A DNA stretch of 64,000 nucleotides, from the NCBI GenBank assembly GCA_015680685.1, contig MNCI01030588.1:65011-129010 (forward strand). Direction: 5' to 3'. The notes below the pieces were generated by a model that was given only the letters and a program-made list of their open reading frames with translations, was not told the origin of the DNA and did not search any database. Of this stretch, positions 48,101 to 60,100 are shown piece after piece (positions within the stretch are counted from its first letter, which is position 1; the number at the start of each line of letters is the position of its first letter). This DNA is from Gnetum montanum. Taxonomy: Eukaryota > Streptophyta > Gnetopsida > Gnetales > Gnetaceae. The position numbers and the translations under genes are program-made.

Positions 48101-51100
48101 CATGTTGGCCAAGAGGCAGGTGCAGAGGGAATTCAACTGCTCTTGCATCGTGTGCATCCCCAAGCAGACTGACGCACACCGCCCAGAGCACTTCCGTCCC
48201 ATTGGAGTTTGTAGCGTCCTCATCCAAATTTTCTCCAAGCTCCTGGTCAACCAACTCGGGCCACTTATGCCCAAGCTGGTGGGAATTAATCAGGCTAGCT
48301 TTGTGCAGGGTAGGACCCTTCACAATCAGGTTCTCCTCATGCAGGAGGTGTTGCACTCCCTTCAATCTACAGGCTTCCCTGGCCTCTGTCTCAAACTTGA
48401 TATCACCAAGGCATATGATGCGCTCAGCTGGGAAGCCTTGCAAGCCATTATGCGTCAAAAAGAGTTTGACCAAAGTTTCATCTAGCTTTGTATCCACATC
48501 CAATCCTCCACCAGCTTTTCTTTCAATGTGGGGGGGCGACTGTGGGGCTTTTCATCCCCAGGTAGGGGGTTGAGACAGGGCGACCCGCTTTCACCCATGC
48601 TCTTCATCATTGCTATGGACCTCATGCAGCATTATTGCAGCACTTCCGGGGTGGAGGGCTTGGACATTGTCGAGGTGGCCTGTCGAGCTAAACACTACGC
48701 AGATGACACCATACTGCTCAGTCGGGCAGCAGCCCCACAAGCACGCTGCATTAGCACAACCCTGACCCGACTGGCAGTTGAATTGGGATTGGAGATTAAC
48801 TGCACCAAATCTGCGACTCACTTTATTAATGTTGATGCGCAAGTTAAGGGCAGGGTGGTGCAAATCTTAGATATCTAGCCTGGGACAACCAAGGACACAT
48901 ACCTAGGCATCCCGTTGTACCAGTGGGGCTGAAACAGTTCGTGGGGGCCACTTCTGGAGAAGGTTGAGAGACGTATGAACCACTGGGCCAATCGCTTTTT
49001 GACTCGCAAGGGCTGTCTCCTTGTGGCAACTGGGATTCTCATGGCTATCACCCGGTTCGTGGCGGCCGTTGCTGCCCCCCCAAACGCCATCACCAATCAG
49101 ATTAACATGATGGTTCGAAGCTTTGTTTGGGGGGTGGGGGGAGGGGGGGCAAGATCCACCTTGTGAGTTGGACACGCGTCGCATGCCCCCGTAAGGCGAG
49201 AGGGCTGGGCATCACGTCCTTCGAGGACGAAATCATGTTAGGACAACAATAGCTCCTGCACTGCCTTACCCGCCCACACAGGGAACCAAGTCAATGGGCC
49301 CGAATCATTAATGCGAAATACCTGCAGTGGGAGGCCGAGACATGTGCTTCGCAGCCCTGGCAAACGATCTGCCAGCATGCATGGGCGATGCTGGCCTAGG
49401 GGTGGTTGGGCCTCGAGCCGCACGCCCTACTGTCAGCCAAATATCCGTTGGAGGCCGGCTAGCAGCAGATCTGGCGGGGGCAGCTCCTCGAAAAAATTAA
49501 AATCTTCCTCTGGCTCGTGCGATCGGACGCGCTCCCTGTGCGCACCGTCCTTTGCAGGCACGGCATCATGCAGGATGACACATGTCCCTGCTGCAACGCT
49601 GCACCCAAGATGGTTAGACACTTTACTTCTGAATGCGACTACATGCGTGCCACTTGGCGCGCGGCGGCGGCACCTGCCCCCCCCCCCCCGATGCAGCTCA
49701 CTAGCGATTCTCAGGCCACGCTACTTTTATGGGTGGTGTGGAAGGTAAGAAACCGCACAGTGTTCCATCAGGATAGGCTGCCCCCCCCCCAATGGCTAGT
49801 TTCTCAGGCCCGTCGCGTGTGGAGCGAAATCAAGGCAGCAATGGGGGTGATGCCGACGTTCGAGCCAGACTGCACTATCTTCCAAGAGGATGAGGAGCTC
49901 TGGCGGTTGGTAACTCAGTGCGGCTGGTCTGTCCCGCTGCAGCGGTTGGTCGACGACCTAGATCTGGCAGATGAAGCCTTTTTCGCTAATTGGGACAGCG
50001 ACCGGACCGTCTTCCAAGGACGCGAGATTCGCGTCACCAAATCCGCTATCGTCCGCTGTCTGGGGACCCAGGCCACTGGAGAAATCAATCTGCCAACCAC
50101 CCATGGCCTGCAAGACACTGAGCTTTTCTTTGATGGGCCCGTGCCACGCACGCAAAGCCGATAGGTTCCCAGATCTTCCCTCCCCCGTCTCTGGGCCCAG
50201 GCGGCTGATCTAGTGGACCGTTTTTTCGTCCAACCTAGCAAGGGGTCCAAGCTTCAAGGTCTGCACTTTGTTTTTATGCATTGTTTAAAGTTAGGCCTCC
50301 AGGTTACCCTCCCACGTTTTTTCTTGGAGGCCCTCCTTCTTAAGCGATGCGGCCGCCATTCAGGGTTGATCCTGGCTCTGTGGAGGGGGGCTAGGGGGGC
50401 GCCTGGCCCGTCGTCCTCTGCCCCCCCTGCGGGGGGTCACCCCTGCCTGCCCCCCTGCTGCCCCCCCTGACCCCTCAGTCTCGCCCAACCAAGGGACCCG
50501 CTAGACCATGCCAACGACAACCTTCGCATAGGGGCAACACTCCCAACGGGAGCAGCACCTCCCTGCTAGCCTCATCAAGCCGGCTTCCCCCTTGCCGAAC
50601 CCTCTAGCGGCCACACAAACTGGGACGAAGAACTGCGATAGGCCAAGCAGAGAGCCGCGGCCGACACACAGGAGGCGGAGCGATGTGAGTGGGAGGCCAA
50701 ATGGCACGAGGCCCTCACTTAGGCTCAGGCCGACTTGGAAGCCCGGTTCCACGAGCGGGAACAAGAGCAGATGAGACAGCACGAGCTAATGGAAGCGGCT
50801 GCTTGGGCCCAGTTAATTGATGAAGTCTGGGCCCAAGTGCGGGAGGAGTTGAGGCAAGAGGATGCAGCCCGTAGAGCGTGGGAGGAGGAGGGGAGGACGG
50901 AGCAGGAGCGTTTGCAAGAGGAGGAGGAGCAGAGGCAAAGACAGCTTGATCAAGCACATGAGCACAGTGCCCGGCAGTGGCTCAGGGGGGGGGGGGGGGT
51001 GGCAATGCCCGTACCTCATCTTGGGCATCAGTTGTGAGAGCTCCTGGGGGGAACTTTGGAGACATATCTGTCGTACCTCGGCGCGCTTTCACCCAGACGT

Positions 51101-54100
51101 GGGGGATTCGCCGGCAAACCGGAGCAGGCGGGAGTCTACTATGCAGGGTATCCAGCAGGAGGTAAATTTCATGGACACCGAGGATCACCACAACACTTTG
51201 GATCTGCTCCATGAGCTGGAACGCCCGCACTGCGCCTGCCATCATTTGCCAACTCATCCCTAAGGTATCAGGAACAAGGCCCACCCCCTTCCTCCCGGCG
51301 ACGTCATTTCCTTTTGCCCCCCCCACCCCGTGCTTTNCAAAAAAAAAAAAAGTTTTGTATTGAAACTCCCCTCCAATACCCAAAGGTCACACATATTTGG
51401 AAATGTCTTTTGCATTCATAAATCCATATAATCTTTATCATTGCCTCAATTGCTATTAGATGTCCAATTTTAATCCCCTTCTCATAATCTGAGAATACGT
51501 ACGGTATAAAGAGATCAACACTTCATAATGTATAATAAGTTAATAACCTTACGTCCTCCTGTGTACAGATAATTTCCATCCCTTGAAAACAACACCTGTA
51601 AGATAATGACAAAAACATCGTTTAATTAGAGAAATTTATTAAATTTCCCACCACCTTAAATCTAATGAAGAGCTAAACAATATTGATAATGACAAAAACA
51701 TCGTTTAATTAGAGAAATTTATTAAATTTCCCACCACCTTAAATATAATGAAGAGCTAATCACAATATTGTTGTATCGAAAAGACTTTCAAGTATTTGTT
51801 TACCAGAACCTCCGAAAAAGAAAGGAAAGATAAAAAATACCTGCGTCACACCACCTTCTTGACCATGCAAGACAAACAGTAATTCTGCATTCAATTCAGA
51901 ATATAGCGCAGTGGTTTGGTTGTAAGAGCCAGCTGCAAATAATCCATTAAAAGGACTAAAGGCAAGACATGATATAATTCCTGCATTAGAATGAATATCA
52001 TCAACATGTTCTAAAATACCAAATCAATAAACAGCAGCTCAATAAGACTTGTGATATGCATCCTAATATCACAGATTCAGAAAACCTCATTAAGAAGGTA
52101 ACAACCAAGTTCAATTTAAGCTACATTAATACCAAAATCAAAAATCAAAAAAATCAAATATTGTTTATGAAATGAATGCTATTTGGGCTGTTGAACCTGA
52201 AATAAGTGAAACATAGGTACACCCCAAGATTTATAGAAGTTCATGACTCAGTGCTACTTTGTAGAATTGAACCTGTGACCTAGGGTTACCAAGCCAAGAC
52301 CTGTACCACTAGGCTAACACCTCATTATTATTTGAAAAAAAAATGAAGGATCAGATTATGTCATCTTGCAATCCAGTACTTGTTTTTTAAGTCATAAGAC
52401 CTAGGTTTGAGCCTGAGCACAGCCACTTGAAAGAGATTAGGCTTTTGCTCATCCACAACCCTCCCAGGATGCCACCTTGGCAAGATGAGCATTGAGCCTT
52501 TGGGTGATAATCTTACAATATTATATATAATAAAGTATTGTATGGCCAAAATGCAATAAGGGAAAATACACAAGTGTGTCAAGAATGTGAATGCTAAGAG
52601 AATGGATGCAGAGATAGATAAAATTAAAAAATAAACATATCAATGAAACTCAAGTTTTCTTTTTTTAATTTACATAATAGGTAAACAAAATATGGAACTT
52701 GCACCCTACAAGGCGCATGTTCAATTCTAGCAGGTTAAACTGATATACATAGGCACTATATAAAAGAATCCTATCCAACAGACCATTCATCCATTCATAA
52801 AAAGGAACCAGCACTTAAGATACTTTTTCACATCTTATATAGAAAGCACAAGCAAAAGGAGTTTTCTGAATCAAATGTGGAAGGGGGCAAAGAATAGATA
52901 AATATATAACAATATTCCAGCCTAATATATATCTCAAATTTTATTTTAATTGTTAACGGAAAATGATATATAGTTTAAGTGGTTAAAGTCATAATTTCAC
53001 AAGTACCTGTCACGTTTTCATTCACAGAAGCTGCATACTCCTCCATTTAAGAGGCAATAATACCAAGAGTTTCTTTGCAACCATTTAAACACACATTGAA
53101 CTCTCATGTGGGCATCTTAACTAAAATCACTATCCTTAGCATGTTAACCAACCTCATAATGCTAATGAGAGCATAGCTCAACTAGTAAGCTTGTTACTTT
53201 GTTCATAATGGGTTCTGAATTTAAATTATGCTTGAGGTACCATTATGTTCTACTTAAATTCTACCAACGTATCATACATATAGTCAAAGTTTTTAGTTCT
53301 GACAACCAAAACCAACCCCATAACTATTACGAAAAAAATTATTTAACCCAGCTTCTATAGCACTTTATCTAAAATCTAATTAACTTGATATCCTATACTG
53401 AACTAAATTAACTGCTATAAAAATTTTAGGCACATCATTTTCCTTCCATGTCAGGTGTTTTCCCTTACATAAGAATCTTATCTTTTGACGTGACCTCTTA
53501 CATTCTAATAGGATAGTACTAATAAACACATGGAGAAATCAGAAATAATATTCTAGTTTAGATTAATTTTATTAACGATGACAAAGAATTTAAAATTTTT
53601 ATGTGCAATGAAATTCTATAATACATCATCCTCGTTGCCTTCAAACATTTAATTAACTTGATAGAGTAGCCAGGTCAAGTGATGGTATGGTAGTTTTTAT
53701 AGATGAATATCAACCTGATACCACCTGAACTTATATTTTTAGTATACAAGCAAGTTGCATGTGTGGACTTGAGCCTTTAACCTAATGGTTATAAACAAAA
53801 TGCTCTAACCAGTAAGTCAAGGATCACCCACAGATTTTCAATGGTGTAAAAGTTTATGCAAACTGATTTGAAATTCAAATTCCCTGTGTTATAAATCTAA
53901 GTTTTAAGCCAATTATGTAAACATAAACAAAGAATTAACAAAACCAAGATCCTGTGCTACAACCAGATTAGAAAGATAAAACATTTGGACTAGAATATAT
54001 GGAATATCACCTGACTGCCCATCCTTTGTGTTGTTGACTGTTGAATACTGCTCAAAGTCACGGCCTGGCCGATGGATGTCAAAGACTCTAAAAATTTTAT

Positions 54101-57100
54101 TATACCCACAAAATAATCTGGCAATAGAAAGCTCTGTTAAATTAACAATTAAATGCTTTGAACATGAATGGGAAAATTAAAATCTTTACTCTTGCAAGAC
54201 TTTTGGTAATATTCATTGCATGAAGTACTTAAAACTAGCCGATTTTTCAATTGAAGAAAGATTATTTTTATCATCTAATAGTAATAATAATAAACCATAT
54301 CTATAACATCCTATCTTTGGATGTCACAGAAATACTTATTTCTGGGTATGAAAGAAGCAATAAATGGTTTTTAAAAATTGAAAGCATGAAATTTTATTGA
54401 AAATAAAACTGAAACAATAAATGATTTATGGATTTTTTAGGGTTGTCTTCCTTCAACATTTAGGCCTTGGAAGCAATCTAGCACTACCACCATGGTTAGG
54501 ACAATTATCCTTAGATCAAGAGATGGACCAAGTTTTCTTCATCTTGCTTCACGAGTTATCTTACCTACCCTCTTAACCTTTGGGCTCAACAACTACATGC
54601 CAACACAACCTCTCTAAGTTATTGGTCTAAATAACACAAATAAAACCCCTAAAGGTTCTTAAGAGATGTACCCTTTTAGACCATGTCCTTTATTCAAGTG
54701 TCTTTTACGCAAATTCATCATATTAATTACATGACCATATTTGTTAATAATTAAAACCCCATTTAGGAACGAGTATCTTAAAATTTTGGATGTCAATAAG
54801 GCATTGCTCATGGGGTTAGAGCATGTAACTTGTGGCTCACAAGTCATAAGTTCAATATTGAAGGGTATGTTGAGATATGTGCCAACTTGAGAGCATAATT
54901 ATAATTAAATAAAACAAAAAATTCAGGTTCTTGTGTCAAGTAGATAGTTAATCATAAAAAAACAGTCATATCCTTCACCTACCTTAATAGTCAGCCTATG
55001 TTGAAGGGATAAAGGCACAATGATCCTCTAACAATCTTCACATCCAAATAATGGAGAAACTTCCATTAAGAAAGTACAAGAATAGACCTCTAATTGTAAC
55101 TTGAAAAAGGTAAATTTTCTAACTTTCGAGGACCAAAAGATGTTAAAAACTAATGTAAAAGCAATCAATCAAAAGAAAGATCAGCAAGCAACAACCAAAA
55201 AAATCTAAGCAGTTAGCTTAATAACTTAATCTTTCCATCCCAGCAGCTTCCTATGAATTTTCTTTGATAGCAATACAGCTGAATTGTACATTTATCAGCA
55301 CAACTCAAGAATCGAAAGTACATAGAGCACCAAGGAATACATATGATATATGAGAAATAGTATAGGTGATTACTATGTAGTGCAGAATTTGAGATTAAGA
55401 GAATACGTAAGAATAAATTAATGAATAATAAAGTTGAGAACAAAAAATGAAAGGTTAAAATTGGATTCACACTTTGTTCCTGAAGGGTTGAATGCAACGG
55501 AAAATGCTGTTGCTATTTCATCCATGGCATCATATGCTCGATATGTACAACGAAGCTACAAAAACATACCAGAAGAAATTTATAAATAAAATATTCATAG
55601 TCATACAAGCTATCCAGAAAACATTGATTCTCAAATAGGATTACTTGTCCAGAAGATGAATCCCAAAGATGAACAGGGTGATCACGTGTAGTAGTTGCTA
55701 AAACACAGGTCGTTTGATCTGTAATTCAAAATGCTTAAAAGCATTATTTCTATGAATTATAGAATGGTCTATACAAAAGTAATTCAAAATCCTCAAACAT
55801 GAACTCCCATTTGAAAAAAAAAAAAAAAAAAACAGATGTTACATTGTAGAAAACAGTAAACCATATCATATGAATGGTAAACTAGTCTACTAAATCATAC
55901 CTGATACATGCATATTGGGATACCAGCAAAAATCATAGATGGATTCACCCTCATGGATACTCATTCTTGAAGTAAATGAATCTAACATTCACATTGAGTC
56001 AATGTTAGTCACCATCTTTGAATTACAAGAATCCATTCACATTACAAGGGAATAAATTCATACCGAGTGCAACCACATTGTAAAGGTAGATAATAAAGCT
56101 ATGGCATAACTGAAACTAGTTTCTGCAAGTAACAGTCTATTTGAAATTGAAACTGAAATTTTTTACTTACATCTGCTGAGATCCTTTGGATCTATTGGAC
56201 TAGTTTAAGAATTCCTTTTACAGATTTTTTTTTTTTTTAATTTATAACTCAATGCTGCCCAGTGGAATCAAACCTATGACCTGGGATTACCAAGCCAAGA
56301 CTCCTACCTCTAAGCTAACACCTCAAGAAATCAACAATGGAGTGATAAGATTTTGATTAAAATATAATAAGTACCAAATCTGAATTCATAATCTTGAAAA
56401 GAATGTTATAAGGTTAAGCCAATATCCCTGCCCAACATTTAATATCTTTGGAAGGTAGATTTTGGTGCACCATCATTATAACGACCCACCTTTTCTTAGG
56501 TTCATGTCTTAATGTTTAGGGTAGTGACTATGAGTATGCTTTGTTATGATAATGTATATAGTTTGGTTTTAATTAGTGGATTTACCTATGATTTTATAAT
56601 TATGATGGACTTGAGTGAAGTTAACCATGCACTTTGTGATTTGTATGCTTTGGTATTGATTTGTAAACTTATCTATGATCTGATGATGGTGATGGATTTG
56701 GATGCTGATTTGGTGTTAATCCAGCAATTTATCTATGATCTGATGATGATGATGGATTTGAGTGCTAATTTGCTGTTGATCTAGTGATTTATCTATGATC
56801 TAATGATGGTGATAAATTTGCATATTGTTGATGTGCTTGTATTCATGATTTGTATGATTTAGTGTTGATTCGGTAATTTATTTATGATTTGATGATGGTG
56901 ATGAATTTAAGTACTACTAATGTGCTTGTGTTGATTAATTTAAATGCTATTGATGTATTTGTGTTGATGGATTTAGATGCAAATGATGAGCTTGATGATT
57001 TATCTAATTTGATATTGACTTGTTAATCTATCTATGATTACATAATTATGATGAATTTGTTAATGTGTGCATGACCTATATGTTGAATGACACCTCTAAT

Positions 57101-60100
57101 ATGCATTTGCTGAATGATGTATTGGAGATTGGTTGAATGACATATGATGTTTCATTGTGATTAAATTTAAGTTGTGTTGATGTGTACTACTATGGATGCA
57201 TGAACTAAGTATATAGTGTTTGCTGATTCAACATATATTACTAGAATGAATGAAAGGAATGTTACATTGCTTGTAAGCTTGCTACTGTGTTCTGATTATT
57301 CATGTGTTGCATAACCTATGTGCATCAAAATGATTTTTGAAACTGATTAAAATGTCTCTTTGTTGGTGTAGGGATACCTCCTCCAAGCCCCATGTCATCC
57401 CTACAAATAGAGGAATCAAGATTTTGATAGCCTAGGAGACATCCTGGACACTCAAGAGTCATCTTGCCTAAGAGCTAGGCATTGACAAAAGATGTCTTGC
57501 TTTAAAAAAAGAGATCTTGCCTAAGAGCTAGGCTGAGATAGGAGACCTCCAACCTACTTGGGAAACATCTTATCTAGGATGGAAGACTTATTGTCTAATG
57601 AGGAGACGTCTTGCCTATGGAGTAGGCATCTACCCTATAGCCTATAGACATCTTGCCTAACTTGTACATGTCTTGCTTGCAAACCAAATCTGTCAGAGAG
57701 ACATCTTGCCTGCAAACCAAATTTGATAAAGAAACATCTTGTTTGACCTATAAAATGTCTTGTTCAACCATGGAAAGTTCCAATGTGGTAGTTCCTAGAT
57801 GGAAAACAGCTGGGAATGTCAAGTTAAGCATAGGGAAGGTTTCCATAAAGTGTTAGCTATGTGTTTTAATAAATATTGAATTGTGTGGCATGTTCTTGTG
57901 ACGAGAGTTGGCGTGGTCAAACGTGTGTGTGGATTTGGCCATTGTGTAAAATCTTGACCCTGGATGTAAAAGAAGAGATCCAAATCAATTGTACCATGTA
58001 TTGAAGTCAATTGTGTGTGACTGTGGAGCCTCCTGCTCTGCAATATTGTTGAGCATGTTCTATGGGATTGTGGTTCCATTGTATTTTGTAATCTTCTTTC
58101 AAAACTAATAGAAGATAGCTAGTTTTCTTATTTTCTAGCAAATTGGTTTGTCTTGTATACAATCTAGATTTGGTGTGTTTTGAAGGGTTAATCAAATCAG
58201 AGTGACCCTACTCCATTTGTGAACTCTGTGTGTGTATTAGTGTAGGTATTTGATATGCATGCTTTATTGTATGTCCATATAAGTTGGCATCCATTATCTC
58301 TAGGCATTGTTGTTTGAATGTTGATTTACAAAAAAAGAAAAAGGTGATAATAGGTATGATTCATTGCTATTTTATGATTTTGTAGTATGTAAAGGAAAGA
58401 AAAAGGGAAGAGGAACCTGACCTATGAATAAGGGATAATTGCATTACTTTCTTAAATGATCTGTTGTAGAAATAAATTTGATTAAATCAAAAATAATATC
58501 TCCTCTCTCACTAGCTATAGAAAGGTTGCATGGTGACCTTTCAATGCTCATAAGACAATGCAACACTAGTTGCAACACTGAAGTGCTTGAAGGAGAAGGT
58601 ATTTCCTTAGTTTGATATTTTGATTTTATGCTTTTCTCTTGCTCATGGAACTCTCATCTATTGTACAATATGGTTGTATTTTATGATGGAATTCTAGTGG
58701 ATAAGGACTAGAGTATGTTTGCTTAGTTAAAAGAGGAAGAAAGAGAGATTAGAAGTGTGTATATATTATCATCTTGGAAGAAACTAAACCAAAGTTCTCT
58801 TAGTTAAAAGGGTTAGTTATTCTTTTTAATTTTTCTAAGGATGGCTTTAGGGAAGTTTGAACCTAAGACCTGACTTTGGACCCCCTTTTTTTTTTAAATG
58901 CAACCACCCATAAAAAATGTAACTACCAAAGAAAGTCAGTTACAATAAAGACACCAAAACTCAAACCAAACCAAAGTGAATAAAAATGGCCAGGTAGATG
59001 GGGAAGAGAGAAGAGAGAGAGGGATAGAGCAAGGAAGAGAAAAGGAGAAAAGAGGATTGCAGCAGCAACAACACACAGGTAAACTAAAATAATAATAATA
59101 GCAACAATAGTAGAGAAAAAGAAAGATTGTGTGAGTACAACCATGAAGAAGAAGAAACAGTACTTGATAGCAAGGAAAAAGGGCTAGTCAAAGAGGTTTT
59201 GAAGACTAAACAAGCTGGATGCACAGTTCCTCCCTTGTTTGACTTGTAGCTGAAGTATAATTTTATGTTTAGAATTCTTTCACTATCTTGAATACTTACT
59301 GAATCTGATTTTTATTTCTCAGATTCTAGATTGTAAAATCTTTATTCTTGAGGATCTCTCTGCCCATCCTTGCACTCTCAGGCCTAAATGAATTGGATGA
59401 GTTGTTTCTAGATGAACTTTGGAACACCCATAAATATTTGGGGCAATCTGGAATAAAGATTTGCCAACATGGGCCAAGGACCCATGATATGAGGATTGGT
59501 ACCATGGGCAGAAAGTGAGAGCATCTTGGGCCCATCTTGATTTTGGAAATCTTGAAAGTGAATTCTTAGGATTGGTATTTTGATGATTTCTTGGGTTTGG
59601 CCTTGATTTTCATTTTATAGAACTGATCTTGGATTTTTTTTTTATGATTCATGAATTTGTGGAATTCTTAAACCTATACTAAAACCTTTTCAATTTTAAT
59701 TTAGATATCTTTCTACAATTTATTGAGAAGACGGGCTAATAAACAAAAATCTAATTTAAGTGATTTCTTTTAGCTACATATTTTTATGATCTAATGTTGT
59801 TGAAGTATTGGCTATACATTTTTGGAAACCAGATGAATATGACCTGAGAAATTTTCCCATGTCTTTTCTGTAAAGATGGGATAGGGAATGCATTGTACAA
59901 AATGCCTAATAAGAATAGTCTCATTTTCTTTACAACTAAATGTATAGCAAATTACTGATTTCAGGAGCAACTAGATTTGGATTTCTAGTGATGATGTGAA
60001 TGGATTCGAAATTAGTGTTTCTTATGGTTCTTGTAGTTGACCGTTTGACTAAGGAATTACCTGATGAGCCATACTTGGAGATATTTATTTACTGTCCAAG

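Larger units (their letters stand above)
46940..51351 (+). mobile_element. L1-like LINE in TCAB1 intron 9, opposite to the gene
   Basis: This GC-rich element ends in an A-run (51338-51350). It starts inside a zinc-knuckle frame (CGKPGHLETEC), so it is probably 5'-truncated. No clear TSD is seen. The endonuclease N-terminal half is missing exactly at the N at 47183. Its RT and C-terminal module are closely related to those of the minus-strand LINE, so both belong to one family. Base composition (runs of C and G) differs strongly from the AT-rich intron. Confidence 0.9.

Noticed and set aside
48084-48503. 139-aa minus-strand frame in the LINE RT region
   Set aside because: It is a GC-rich antisense shadow of the RT frame.
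50501-51028. Minus-strand Leu/Pro-rich frames
   Set aside because: They are antisense of the coiled-coil tail, made open by its GAG/CAG composition.
46933-51351. Target-site duplication for the plus-strand LINE
   Set aside because: Only a GTTTT match was found between its two flanks, which is too short to support.
52261-52320. Functional tRNA gene
   Set aside because: A and B boxes are present, but no cloverleaf with acceptor stem can be formed by eye. It is better read as a SINE head.
56512-56784. 90-aa frame with repeated YDLMM
   Set aside because: It results from the 60-bp minisatellite, with no gene context.
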